A stretch of 31,103 nt of DNA from Hominicoprocola sp037419475 (GCA_037419475.1 JAXYYF010000061.1:1-31103), one strand, 5' to 3'; shown: positions 24,019-31,103, counted from the first letter of the stretch. A program made the numbers and translations. The notes: generated by a model from the sequence alone, not told the origin.

Positions 24019-24476
24019 GGAGACACAGAATAGCCTTAAATTATGGGTAGTAACCCTAACTACGCTTTCATGATACGATCCTAATACCAAAAGCAGAATA
24101 TGTAGTGGAAATCAGAAATTACGCACTGTCTTTGCTCCTGAAATGTAGAGGCTGAGACTTCAAGAGCTTGCGTATTATTTGAAGAGAAACACAAACCAAT
24201 CGTACCACGACTGTCAGACTTTAGTGTTGTCCGATTGTAGCATATTTTCATTCTACAGATTCGTCACTCCCGGTCATCCTAATTATTTCAGAGTCAGCTA
24301 TTTTGCTTGAAGTATACCTCCTTTGGTAGCTAAAGCAGAATCTCATCCTCGATACATTTCACACCGCCATTGGAAAACTGACTTCATTCAGCCGGAGCCT
24401 GCAAACAAATTTGCGCATAAATCTTGACGGGACCGGAAAACTTCTCATAACAAGAATTATAAAGCCACCGTCAAAA
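24019..24476. other. AT-rich gene-free interval, probable right edge of the island
   Basis: I see no gene, RNA or strong promoter. Only a small GGGT/ACCC hairpin near 24044-24056 stands out. Base composition changes from AT-rich to GC-rich toward 24420, and the spore protein gene beyond it is backbone, so the island probably ends here. No direct repeat matching the left edge was recognised. Confidence 0.45.
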
Positions 24477-24508
24477 ACAGCCCACTGTTCTTCCGAACGG
24501 TGGGCTGT
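24477..24508 (-). terminator. Terminator of the spore protein gene
   Basis: ACAGCCCACTGTTC and GAACGGTGGGCTGT form a 14-bp stem with one mismatch and a 4-nt loop. On the minus strand it is followed by TTTTTG, 28 nt after the stop codon. Confidence 0.82.
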
Positions 24509-24535
24509 GTAATGTTTATTCTCTTATCCGGCAGT

Positions 24536-24799
24536 TCAAACGGTGATTCTCGCTATGTACCGCACCTCGGCCTCGTGCCCCACAGCGGTACGGTCTGCTC
24601 GCCGAAAGCTCATGGTTCGTACGGTACACATCTTCTTGACCATCTGGCCGCCGACAGAGCCGGCCTCGCGGCTGGTCAGGTCGCCGTTGTAGCCCTGCTT
24701 GAGGTTGACACCGACCTCGCTGGCGGCCTCCATCTTGAACTTGTTCATGGCCGTACGGGCCTCGGGGATGTTGAGCTTGTTGGAATTTTTGCTGGACAT
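24536..24799 (-). CDS. Alpha/beta-type small acid-soluble spore protein
   Basis: An 87-residue protein matching alpha/beta SASP, which coat and protect DNA in the spore core. It has PEARTAMNKFKMEAASEVGVNL, containing the GPR protease site around EAASE, and the DNA-binding SREAGSVGGQMVKKM motif. AAAGGAG precedes ATG 24799. The C-terminus is odd. After VKKM the usual short tail is replaced by about 30 unrelated residues rich in arginine, giving a protein longer than the usual 60-75 residues. This may reflect an old frameshift or replacement of the 3' end. It is divergent from sigK, and expression in the forespore under sigma-G would be expected. Confidence 0.88.
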   Translation of the reverse strand: MSSKNSNKLNIPEARTAMNKFKMEAASEVGVNLKQGYNGDLTSREAGSVGGQMVKKMCTVRTMSFRRADRTAVGHEAEVRYIARITV

Positions 24800-24810
24800 A
24801 ATGATTTTCT

Positions 24811-24921
24811 CCTTTTGTCAAAATGTTGTTGTGGATTTGCTGTGTTTGGGTATCGCAACGATAGCTTTGCCGCTATTTTCGCAGCTATGCGGCCGCGCGG
24901 CCGGTAAGTTTTGACAAAAGG
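24811..24921. repeat. 13-bp inverted repeat between spore protein and sigK genes
   Basis: CCTTTTGTCAAAA (24811-24823) and TTTTGACAAAAGG (24909-24921) are exact reverse complements 85 nt apart. The left copy contains the ribosome binding site of the minus-strand spore protein gene, and the similarity extends beyond it as GAAAA-rich sequence on both sides. Confidence 0.6.
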
Positions 24922-24962
24922 TCGAAAAATCGGAAAATGAAGCGCAGCGGCCGGACGGAACG

Positions 24963-24992
24963 GTATAGGGACTTCCCGCACGCTCATAGAGT
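24963..24992 (+). promoter_or_regulatory. Possible sigma-E-type promoter of sigK
   Basis: GTATAG near 24963-24968 and CATAGAGT (24985-24992) resemble sporulation mother-cell promoter boxes at about the right spacing. The predicted start would lie almost at the ribosome binding site, so this is tentative. Confidence 0.25.
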
Positions 24993-25014
24993 GGGTTGAG
25001 GAGATGATGCGAAA

Positions 25015-25707
25015 ATGCTTTCGGCAGCCGTATGGCTTTTGTGCAACAGCCTGTTCTTTTCCCTGCGCCTTGCAGGAAATCCCGGCTCGTTCCCGCGTCC
25101 GCTGTCCGCGTCGGAGGAAAGGAAATATCTGGAGCGCTGCGCAGCCGGTGATATTCAGGCACGCAATGTGCTCGTGGAGCACAATCTCAGGCTGGTGGCG
25201 CACATTGTCAAAAAATACTATACGCAGACCGAGGAACAGGATGACCTGATCTCTATTGGTACGATCGGGCTGATCAAGGGAATCTCCAGCTACAAGCCGG
25301 AAAAGGGAGCGCGTCTGACGACCTATGCGGCTCGATGCGTAGAAAATGAGATCCTGATGTACTTCCGCAGTCGGAAGAAGTTACAGGGCGAGGTCTCTCT
25401 GTCCGACTCCATTGAAACAGATCAGGACGGAAACGCGCTTATGCTCATGGACGTCGTCGGGGTGGACGATACGATGCTCTCCGATCTTCAGGACAGGGAG
25501 GACGGAGCGCTGGTTCGCCGCCTTGTGCGGGAGGGCCTGACGGACCGCGAGCGCGAGATCGTTACGCTGCGCTACGGCCTTGGCGGAGGGATGCCGCGCA
25601 CACAGCGCGAGATCGCCGCAAAGCTGGGAATCTCGCGCAGCTATGTATCGCGCATCGAAAAGCGGGCACTGGAAAAGCTGGAGGAGGCGCTCGAAGGACG
25701 GGAATAA
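25015..25707 (+). CDS. sigK: RNA polymerase sporulation sigma factor SigK
   Basis: A 230-residue mother-cell sporulation sigma factor. The N-terminus is hydrophobic (AAVWLLCNSLFFSLRLAG), as expected for the pro-sequence removed by intramembrane proteolysis, followed by FPRPLS. Region 2 reads ARNVLVEHNLRLVAHIVKKYY...DDLISIGTIGLIKGI...TYAARCVENEILMYFR. Region 4 ends with TQREIAAKLGISRSYVSRIEKRALEKL, which is typical of SigK/SigE. The gene is continuous, with no skin-type insertion. GAGGAG lies 11 nt before ATG 25015. It directs late spore coat and cortex genes. The accessory island with its serine recombinase ends about 0.5-1 kb to the left. Confidence 0.93.
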   Translation: MLSAAVWLLCNSLFFSLRLAGNPGSFPRPLSASEERKYLERCAAGDIQARNVLVEHNLRLVAHIVKKYYTQTEEQDDLISIGTIGLIKGISSYKPEKGARLTTYAARCVENEILMYFRSRKKLQGEVSLSDSIETDQDGNALMLMDVVGVDDTMLSDLQDREDGALVRRLVREGLTDREREIVTLRYGLGGGMPRTQREIAAKLGISRSYVSRIEKRALEKLEEALEGRE

Positions 25708-25717
25708 CACGAAAGAA

Positions 25718-25759
25718 AAAGCGCCCCGCTTTGCAAAATTCTGCAAAGCAGGGCGCTTT
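25718..25759. terminator. Bidirectional terminator between sigK and the trpB-like gene
   Basis: An 18-bp stem with one mismatch (25718-25735 with 25742-25759) has an A run on the left and T-rich sequence when read on the minus strand. It serves both convergent genes. Confidence 0.82.
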
Positions 25760-25784
25760 CAGGCAGGGCGGGGGAAAGACCCGG

Positions 25785-27155
25785 TCAGACCTTGGGGAGC
25801 GTGGCGAAGCTTGCCGCAAGCTCCTCGTCGGTGGGAACGTAATCATCCATCTTGCCGTCGTTGAACTTTTCATAGGCGACCATATCGAAATAGCCGGTGC
25901 CGGTCAGGCCGAAGAGGATCGTCTTTTCCTCACCGGTCTCGCGGCACTTGACGGCCTCGTCGATGGCGACGCGGATGGCGTGGCTGCTCTCGGGCGCCGG
26001 AAGGATGCCCTCGGTGCGGGCAAAATACTCCGCCGCTTCAAAAACGGAGGTCTGCGGAACGGAAACGGCCTCCATCATGCCGTCGTGGTAGAGCTGGGAA
26101 AGAATGGAGCTCATGCCGTGATAGCGCAGACCGCCGGCGTGGTTGGGCGCGGGGATGAAGCCGCTGCCGAGGGTGTACATCTTGGCGAGTGGGCAGACTT
26201 TGCCAGTGTCGCAGAAGTCATAGGCAAATCTGCCGCGCGTGAAGCTGGGGCAGGAGGCGGGCTCGACGGCGATGAAGCGGTAGTCCGCCTCGCCGCGGAG
26301 CTTTTCACCCATAAACGGCGCGATCAGGCCGCCGAGATTCGAGCCGCCGCCGGCGCAGCCGATGATGATGTCGGGCTTGATGCCGTATTTATCCATGGCC
26401 GCCTTGGCTTCCAGACCGATAACGCTCTGGTGCAGCAGGACTTGATTGAGCACACTGCCGAGCACATAGCGGTAGCCGGGGGTCGTGGTGGCAGTCTCCA
26501 CGGCCTCGCTGATCGCACAGCCGAGGGAGCCGGTGGTGCCGGGATGCTCGGCGAGGATCTTGCGGCCGATGGCGGTGGTTTCGGAGGGCGAGGGGGTGAC
26601 GGACGCGCCGTAGGTGCGCATGACCTCGCGGCGGAAGGGTTTTTGCTCATAGGAGACCTTGACCATGTAGACCTTGCAGTCCAGCCCCAGATAGGCGCAG
26701 GCCATGCTCAGCGCCGTGCCCCACTGGCCGGCGCCGGTCTCGGTCGTCACGCCTTTGAGACCCTGATTCTTGGCGTAATAGGCCTGCGCGATGGCGGAGT
26801 TGAGCTTGTGACTGCCGGAGGTATTGTTGCCCTCAAATTTATAATAGATCTTCGCGGGCGTTTTCAGTTTTTCCTCCAGACAGTAGGCGCGCACGAGCGG
26901 CGAGGGACGGTACATCTTGTAGAAGTCCTGAATTTCCTGCGGAATGAGGTAGAAAGCGGTGTCATTGTCCAGCTCCTGACGGATCAGCTCGTCGCAGAAA
27001 ACGCCGGAGAGCTCCTGCGCGGTCATGGGCTCGAGTGTGCCGGGGTTGAGCAGCGGCGCGGGCTTGTTTTTCATGTCCGCGCGCAGATTGTACCAGGCCG
27101 TGGGCATTTCGCTCTCTTCGAGATAGATCTTGTAAGGGATTTTTTCGTTTGCCAT
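25785..27155 (-). CDS. Tryptophan synthase beta-like PLP enzyme (TrpB2 type)
   Basis: A 456-residue pyridoxal-phosphate enzyme of the TrpB2 group, which makes tryptophan from indole and serine without needing a TrpA partner. It has the N-terminal extension of this group, RPSPLVRA (83-90), the PLP lysine in NNTSGSHKLNSA (Lys117), ETGAGQWG and the phosphate-binding CAGGGSNLGG loop. Length is normal. AAAGGAG precedes ATG 27155. The gene is under a T-box riboswitch with a tryptophan specifier, which confirms that the cell treats it as a tryptophan-supply gene. No other trp genes are nearby, so indole salvage is a reasonable inference. Confidence 0.93.
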   Translation of the reverse strand: MANEKIPYKIYLEESEMPTAWYNLRADMKNKPAPLLNPGTLEPMTAQELSGVFCDELIRQELDNDTAFYLIPQEIQDFYKMYRPSPLVRAYCLEEKLKTPAKIYYKFEGNNTSGSHKLNSAIAQAYYAKNQGLKGVTTETGAGQWGTALSMACAYLGLDCKVYMVKVSYEQKPFRREVMRTYGASVTPSPSETTAIGRKILAEHPGTTGSLGCAISEAVETATTTPGYRYVLGSVLNQVLLHQSVIGLEAKAAMDKYGIKPDIIIGCAGGGSNLGGLIAPFMGEKLRGEADYRFIAVEPASCPSFTRGRFAYDFCDTGKVCPLAKMYTLGSGFIPAPNHAGGLRYHGMSSILSQLYHDGMMEAVSVPQTSVFEAAEYFARTEGILPAPESSHAIRVAIDEAVKCRETGEEKTILFGLTGTGYFDMVAYEKFNDGKMDDYVPTDEELAASFATLPKV

Positions 27156-27163
27156 GTTCGGCT

Positions 27164-27475
27164 CCTTTCTTCCGGGGACGGGAAAAACAAAAACTCCCAT
27201 CCCACAACAAATAAGCATTTGCTGGGACAGGAGTTGGATCCTGCGGTGCCACCCGGCTTGACGCGCCGTTGGACGCGCCCACTTTCGCACACGAATCATG
27301 TGCCGGCCTTTGTTTACGGAGAGCCTTGCTCCGTCGCACATACTTCGGGAGACCGCTCCCGTTTCCGCTTGCCCTCGGAAGTCCATTCCGCCCCAGCTTG
27401 TTCTACCGCGCTCCCACCACCCGCGGCTCGCTTTGAGAAAAGGATCGGATCGTACTCACTCTTCCTCAACGGTTT
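27164..27475 (-). promoter_or_regulatory. T-box riboswitch with tryptophan (UGG) specifier
   Basis: Read on the minus strand, the leader has a Stem I whose base pairs GGAAG (27465-27461) with CTTCC (27381-27377). Its 5' side carries the AGTA loop-E motif and its 3' side GGAA followed by specifier TGG (27385-27383). The T-box sequence GGGTGGCACCGCAGG lies at 27254-27240, and a terminator (ACTCCTGTCCC with GGGATGGGAGT, about 27233-27192) ends in T5. Uncharged tRNA-Trp would pair with the specifier and T-box and allow read-through into the trpB-like gene. Confidence 0.92.
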
Positions 27476-27480
27476 AGCAC

Positions 27481-27509
27481 AGTGTAGCATAGAAGTCCTC
27501 ACCTGTCAA
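27481..27509 (-). promoter_or_regulatory. Promoter of the T-box-trpB unit
   Basis: On the minus strand TTGACA (27509-27504), a 17-nt spacer and TACACT (27486-27481). The transcript would start near 27474, just before Stem I of the T-box. Confidence 0.72.
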
Positions 27510-27576
27510 TCGGATAAATATGTGCAATTTCCGCGCTGCCCGGCAAAACGTTTATCCATCGTGCATAAAAATGAAA

Positions 27577-27602
27577 AAAGAGGCGGCTTTTGCCGTCTCT
27601 TT
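27577..27602 (-). terminator. Terminator of the rimM-trmD operon
   Basis: AAAGAGGCGGC pairs with GCCGTCTCTTT with one G-U pair, and T6 follows on the minus strand. It lies 10 nt after the trmD stop codon. Confidence 0.85.
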
Positions 27603-27611
27603 CCTGCTTCT

Positions 27612-28421
27612 TCACTTTTCTTTGCCTTCCGCACCGGCGTCCGGCGCGGGCGTTTGTGCAGCAAGCTGCTCCGCAGCTTCCGCCTTTGCTTCGGCAAGCA
27701 GTCTGCGCTCGCCCTTGGTCTTGCAGCGGCTTTCGTCAAACTGCGCCCAGAGGTCGGGGCGGCGGAGCATCGTGCGGATGTAGCTCTGCTTCCTGCGCCA
27801 TTTTTCCACGTTGCCGTGGTGGCCGGAGAGCAGCACGTCGGGAACTCTTCTGCCGTGCCATTCGTCAGGGCGGGAATACTGCGGATACTCCAGCAGTCCG
27901 TCCCAGTGCGATTCCTCCATAAAGCACTCCTCGCCCGGCAGAACACCCGGCACCATGCGGCACACCGCGTCCGCGAGCGCCATGGCGGGGATCTCGCCGC
28001 CGGTGACAACAAAGTCGCCCATGCTGATCTCTTCATCCACGCACTCGTCGATGAAGCGCTGGTCAATGCCCTCGTAGTGGCCGCAGACGAGGATCAGGTG
28101 GTCGTAGCATTCCTTCAGCTCCCTCGCGACGCTCTGCGTGAAGGTGCGCCCGCAGGGGGAGAGGTAGACGGTATGCCCTCTGGAGCCGGCCTCTTCGCAC
28201 ACGTGCGCCCAGCAGCGGTAGAGAGGGTCGGCCTGCATCACTGCACCGCGCCCGCCGCCGTAGGGATAGTCGTCCACCTGCATCTGCTTATTGGTGGTGA
28301 AATTCCGAATCTGGTGAGTTTTGATGGCGATGTACCCGCGCTCCTGTGCGCGGCCGAGGATGCTTGCGTTCATCATTGCGTCCACCGCGTCGGGGAAGAG
28401 CGTTAAAATATCAATCCGCAT
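27612..28421 (-). CDS. trmD: tRNA (guanine-N1)-methyltransferase TrmD
   Basis: A 269-residue SPOUT-class methyltransferase that makes m1G37 in tRNAs reading CNN codons and so prevents frameshifting. The sequence shows MRIDILTLFPDA at the start, VDDYPYGGGRGAVMQADPLYR, LSPCGRTFTQ, LVCGHYEGIDQRFID, EISMGDFVVTGGE (the SAM-binding trefoil knot) and the tail DLWAQ. The last 40 residues are lower in complexity, rich in Ala, Lys and Glu. Its start overlaps the end of rimM by 11 nt, implying translational coupling. The rest of the usual ribosomal protein operon (rpsP, rplS, ffh) is absent here. Confidence 0.95.
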   Translation of the reverse strand: MRIDILTLFPDAVDAMMNASILGRAQERGYIAIKTHQIRNFTTNKQMQVDDYPYGGGRGAVMQADPLYRCWAHVCEEAGSRGHTVYLSPCGRTFTQSVARELKECYDHLILVCGHYEGIDQRFIDECVDEEISMGDFVVTGGEIPAMALADAVCRMVPGVLPGEECFMEESHWDGLLEYPQYSRPDEWHGRRVPDVLLSGHHGNVEKWRRKQSYIRTMLRRPDLWAQFDESRCKTKGERRLLAEAKAEAAEQLAAQTPAPDAGAEGKEK

Positions 28422-28956
28422 TGGTTTCCAGCCCCTCGATCATTTTGACATAGATCTCACGCTTATCCGCATCGATGTCCGTGATGAAAATGTTTTCCAC
28501 TGCGGGGATGAGATAGCACTTCTCCGGCCCGCGGACCTTATAGAGCTTGTGGGCAGGGTAGGTGAGCACATCCTCGACCACGCCGATATAGCGGTGGATG
28601 AAGTCCTCGTAGACCTCCATGCCGATGATCTCCGCATCGAGAAATTCGCCCTTTTTCAGCTGAACCTCGCTGCGCCGGATGGAGAGAATCTTTGTTTTCA
28701 GCCCCTCGGCGGCGGTCATGTCGTCCCAGCCGGGGAAGTGCATGAGCACCATCTCACCCTGCACGCGCCGGTCGGTGGGACGGAACTGCGTGCCGTCCAT
28801 ATAAAGCGCCTTGAAGCCGGCCAGCTGCGCGGGCGTTACGTCCCACGGCTGAACCTTCACGTCACCCTTTACGCCGTGCGTGTTGACGATCTGGCCGACC
28901 TCGATGAATTCAGGTGCTGCGGACTTGACCGGTTTACCCTTGGAAAAGATACCCAT
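28411..28956 (-). CDS. rimM: Ribosome maturation factor RimM
   Basis: A 181-residue 16S-processing factor that binds ribosomal protein S19 and helps mature the 30S head. The N-terminal RimM domain contains FIEVGQIVNTHGVKGDVKVQPW. The C-terminal PRC-barrel contains DAEIIGMEVYEDF...GVVEDVL and LIPAVENIFITDIDADKREIYVKMIEGL. AAGGAGG lies 8 nt before ATG 28956. It overlaps trmD, the usual partner. A promoter lies directly upstream, divergent from the Rrf2-family gene. Confidence 0.95.
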   Translation of the reverse strand: MGIFSKGKPVKSAAPEFIEVGQIVNTHGVKGDVKVQPWDVTPAQLAGFKALYMDGTQFRPTDRRVQGEMVLMHFPGWDDMTAAEGLKTKILSIRRSEVQLKKGEFLDAEIIGMEVYEDFIHRYIGVVEDVLTYPAHKLYKVRGPEKCYLIPAVENIFITDIDADKREIYVKMIEGLETNAD

Positions 28957-28993
28957 GGTGGGGGCCTCCTTATATGTTTGAACGTTTTTTCAC

Positions 28994-29022
28994 AGTATAA
29001 CCGAAAACCGCCGCGAGGGCAA
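28994..29022 (-). promoter_or_regulatory. Promoter of rimM-trmD
   Basis: On the minus strand TTGCCC (29022-29017), a 17-nt spacer and TATACT (28999-28994) lie 38 nt upstream of rimM. Confidence 0.65.
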
Positions 29023-29042
29023 GTGCCGTTTTGCGCCGGCGC

Positions 29043-29072
29043 TTGACGGCGGCGCGGCCTTTGTGCTATAAC
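29043..29072 (+). promoter_or_regulatory. Promoter of the Rrf2-family gene
   Basis: TTGACG (29043-29048), an 18-nt spacer and TATAAC (29067-29072), divergent from and close to the rimM promoter. Confidence 0.55.
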
Positions 29073-29110
29073 AGGGGGCAGAATGAAAAACATGCTCAGG
29101 AGGTATGGAT

Positions 29111-29533
29111 ATGCTCATTTCCACCAAGGGACGCTACGCACTGCGCGTGATGCTGGAGCTGTCGCAGAATGCTGAGGGCTATATGCCACTGCCGTACATT
29201 GCCCAGCGGCAGGAGATTTCGGAAAAATATCTGGAAAGCATCATTTCTATGCTCGTCAAGGCGAAAATGGTGGAGGGCCAGCGCGGAAAGGGCGGCGGAT
29301 ACCGTCTCAGCCGCGCGCCGGAAGACTATTCCGTGGGCGAGATCCTGCGCTGCGCGGAGGGCTCGCTTGCGCCGGTGTCCTGCCTGACGGGGGAGAATAC
29401 CTGCCCGCGCGCGGGCAAATGCAAATCGCTGCCCGTGTGGGAGAAGCTCGACGAGCTCATCAGCGATTACCTCAACAGCGTCACGCTCTCGGACGTGATG
29501 GCACAGAGCGGCGGGGATACCTGCGGCATCTGA
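29111..29533 (+). CDS. Rrf2-family transcriptional regulator (IscR-like)
   Basis: A 140-residue winged-helix regulator. The N-terminus MLISTKGRYALRVMLELSQ is the family signature, IAQRQEISEKYLESIISMLVKAKMV is the DNA-reading helix-turn-helix, and CLTGENTCPRAGKC gives three cysteines suited to an Fe-S cluster. It should repress Fe-S assembly genes when its cluster is loaded. ATG 29111 is chosen because AGGAGG (29098-29103) lies 7 nt upstream, and ATG 29105 is only 1 nt from it. The next genes, a cysteine desulfurase and a NifU-type scaffold, are the typical targets. CymR-like control of cysteine metabolism is an alternative. Confidence 0.9.
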   Translation: MLISTKGRYALRVMLELSQNAEGYMPLPYIAQRQEISEKYLESIISMLVKAKMVEGQRGKGGGYRLSRAPEDYSVGEILRCAEGSLAPVSCLTGENTCPRAGKCKSLPVWEKLDELISDYLNSVTLSDVMAQSGGDTCGI

Positions 29534-29580
29534 GCGGCGCGGTCCGCCGCCGGAAATGCGGCGGCGAAAAAATATTTATA

Positions 29581-29624
29581 AAACATATTGACAAAGTATG
29601 TTTTATGGTGTATATAAAAACATA
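29581..29624. promoter_or_regulatory. Rrf2-type operator over the cysteine desulfurase promoter
   Basis: A consensus -35 TTGACA (29588-29593), a 17-nt spacer and -10 TATATA (29611-29616) are overlapped by AAACATA (29581-29587), TATGTTT (29597-29603) and AAAACATA (29617-29624). The first two form an inverted repeat with a 9-nt spacer centred on the -35 box, and the last two form a second inverted repeat. A protein bound here would block RNA polymerase. The upstream Rrf2-family protein is the obvious candidate. Confidence 0.65.
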
Positions 29625-29769
29625 CAAAACAAGTAGGCGATAAACGGACGTGCTCGGCTCAGCTTTGAAACAGGCTGGCATGGAGGATTATCGTGACGAT
29701 CCTGCCCCGTTGAGTGCGGGAGCCGGAGAAAAGAGAAATGACAAAAGAGATCCACAAGGAGGACTACCA

Positions 29770-30957
29770 ATGACTGTTTACGCGGACAATGCGGCAACCA
29801 CCAAAATGAGCCGCACCGCCATAGACGCGATGCTGCCTTATATGGAGACGATCTACGGCAACCCCTCCAGCCTGCACAGCGTTGGGCAGCGCGCGGCGGA
29901 AGCGCTCGCTGCTGCCCGCGGGACGGTGGCGGAGTGTCTGGGCTGCTCGCCCAAGGAGATCTACTTTACCTCCGGCGGCAGCGAGGCAGACAATCAGGCG
30001 ATCATCTCCGCCGCCCGCATCGGCGAGCGCAAGGGAAAGAAGCACATCATCTCCACGGCCTTTGAACACCATGCCGTGCTCCACACGCTCAAGAAGCTGG
30101 AGAAGGAAGGCTTTGAGATCGAGCTTCTGCCGGTCGGCTCGACCGGCACGGTCACCGCGCAGCAGGTCGCGGACGCTATCCGTCCGGATACCTGCCTTGT
30201 CACGGTGATGTATGCCAACAACGAGATTGGCTCCATTCTGCCGATCGCAGAGATCGGCAGGGTCTGCCATGAAAAGGGCATACTGTTCCATACGGACGCC
30301 GTGCAGGCGGCGGGCCATCTGCACATCAACGTCAAGGAAGAGAACATCGACATGCTCTCACTCTCCGGCCACAAGTTCCACGGCCCCAAGGGTGTGGGCG
30401 CGCTTTATGCCCGTCAGGGCATCCCTCTGACGAACATCATCGAGGGCGGCGCACAGGAGCGCGGCAAGCGCGCGGGCACGGAGAATATTCCCAGCATCGT
30501 CGGCATGGCCGCGGCGCTCAAGGAAGCCTGTGGGCACATCGACGAGAACGCGAAGAAGGTCTCCGCACTGCGCGACCGGCTGATCGAGGGGCTTTCCAAG
30601 ATCTCCCACAGCGCGCTCAACGGCGATCCGGTCAACCGTTTGCCCGGCAATGTGAGCTTCTGCTTTGAGGGCATCGAGGGTGAGAGCCTTCTGCTGCTGC
30701 TTGACGCGGCGGGCATCTGTGCGTCCTCTGGCAGCGCCTGCACGTCCGGCTCGCTTGATCCCAGCCATGTTCTGCTGGCGATCGGCCGTCCGCACGAGGT
30801 TGCGCACGGCTCGCTGCGGCTGAGCCTGTGCGAGTGGAACACAGAGGAAGAGATTGACCACATTCTCGCCGAGGTCCCGCGCGTGGTGGACTATCTGCGT
30901 GACATGTCCCCGATGTGGAAGGATCTTATCAGCGGCAAAAAGCAGTTTATCCTGTAA
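29770..30957 (+). CDS. Cysteine desulfurase (NifS/IscS family)
   Basis: A 395-residue PLP enzyme that takes sulfur from cysteine for Fe-S cluster assembly and possibly tRNA thiolation. It starts with VYADNAATTKM. It has GNPSSLHS, TSGGSEADNQAI, the PLP lysine in LSGHKFHGPKG (Lys202) and the catalytic cysteine in SGSACTSGS (Cys324), with RAGTENI. ATG 29770 has AAGGAGG 7 nt upstream. A longer in-frame start at 29650 lies in the leader and lacks conservation. It is the first gene of an operon with the NifU-type scaffold 13 nt downstream, under the Rrf2-type operator. Confidence 0.94.
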   Translation: MTVYADNAATTKMSRTAIDAMLPYMETIYGNPSSLHSVGQRAAEALAAARGTVAECLGCSPKEIYFTSGGSEADNQAIISAARIGERKGKKHIISTAFEHHAVLHTLKKLEKEGFEIELLPVGSTGTVTAQQVADAIRPDTCLVTVMYANNEIGSILPIAEIGRVCHEKGILFHTDAVQAAGHLHINVKEENIDMLSLSGHKFHGPKGVGALYARQGIPLTNIIEGGAQERGKRAGTENIPSIVGMAAALKEACGHIDENAKKVSALRDRLIEGLSKISHSALNGDPVNRLPGNVSFCFEGIEGESLLLLLDAAGICASSGSACTSGSLDPSHVLLAIGRPHEVAHGSLRLSLCEWNTEEEIDHILAEVPRVVDYLRDMSPMWKDLISGKKQFIL

Positions 30958-30970
30958 GGAGGAATAGAAG

Positions 30971-31103
30971 ATGGCTTTGTATACGGATACGGTAATGGAT
31001 CATTTCATGAACCCGCGCAATGTCGGCGAGATCGCTGATGCGGACGGTGTCGGCGAGGTCGGCAACGCCAAGTGCGGCGACATCATGAAGATGTACCTGA
31101 AGA
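30971..31103 (+). CDS. NifU/IscU-type Fe-S scaffold, cut by the window end
   Basis: The first 44 residues of a NifU/IscU N-terminal domain protein are visible (MALYTDTVMDHFMNPRNVGEI). They include the first conserved cysteine ligand in GNAKCGDIMKMYLK. The reading frame runs off the end of the window. AAGGAGG (30956-30962) lies 8 nt before ATG 30971. The protein would assemble Fe-S clusters with sulfur from the adjacent cysteine desulfurase. Confidence 0.92.
   Translation, partial: MALYTDTVMDHFMNPRNVGEIADADGVGEVGNAKCGDIMKMYLK

Noticed and set aside
25015..25707. sigK interrupted by a skin element
   Set aside because: The sigma factor reading frame is continuous from pro-sequence to region 4.
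25731..28406. An 891-codon open frame on the plus strand
   Set aside because: It is antisense to the TrpB-like gene, T-box and trmD, has biased low-complexity composition and no recognisable domain.
1..31103. CRISPR array, tRNA or rRNA genes
   Set aside because: I saw no regularly spaced repeats of 24-40 nt, no tRNA cloverleaf with a TTCRA motif and no rRNA sequence.

Overview
The window looks like a chromosomal segment of a spore-forming, moderately high-GC member of the Clostridia, most likely a gut Oscillospiraceae. The evidence is an alpha/beta-type small acid-soluble spore protein, an uninterrupted sigK, a tryptophan T-box riboswitch, strong AGGAGG ribosome binding sites, many TTGnnn-N17-TAnnnT promoters and GC-rich housekeeping genes. 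No 16S or other species marker is present, so the genus is not resolved.

Left backbone (1-7933): a dicarboxylate/amino-acid:cation symporter, two EamA-type transporters, a radical SAM protein and a DUF5662 protein on the minus strand, a hypoxanthine/deoxyinosine-type DNA glycosylase whose frame is broken in a CG-repeat tract, and a Na/Pi symporter with a PhoU-like tail. Most are separated by clear intrinsic terminators.

Accessory island (about 7940-24470): a mosaic. In order it holds a large serine recombinase with a small SHOCT-like gene; an ISLre2-family insertion sequence whose transposase has one in-frame stop; about 1 kb of non-coding DNA containing two terminators and a roughly 600-nt block packed with hairpins; a tyrosine recombinase with all catalytic residues; a GHKL ATPase fused to a PD-(D/E)XK-like nuclease; a regulatory hub with an attenuator-like hairpin, a candidate small RNA and two copies of a palindromic operator in front of a ribbon-helix-helix regulator; and an AT-rich operon. 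That operon encodes a nuclease-SF1 helicase fusion, a primary-type sigma-70 factor with altered -10-reading residues, a large RecQ-like SF2 helicase and a DUF1016/YhcG nuclease. The operon has the layout of a genome-defence or mobile-element maintenance system, and the sigma factor inside it is the most unusual part. Its function is inferred, not shown.

Right backbone (24470-31103): spore protein and sigK, divergently arranged; a tryptophan synthase beta-like gene (TrpB2 type) behind a T-box with a UGG specifier; trmD and rimM overlapping on the minus strand; then divergently an Rrf2-family regulator, a cysteine desulfurase with an Rrf2-like operator over its promoter, and the start of a NifU/IscU scaffold gene cut by the window end. 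The last three form an Fe-S cluster assembly locus.
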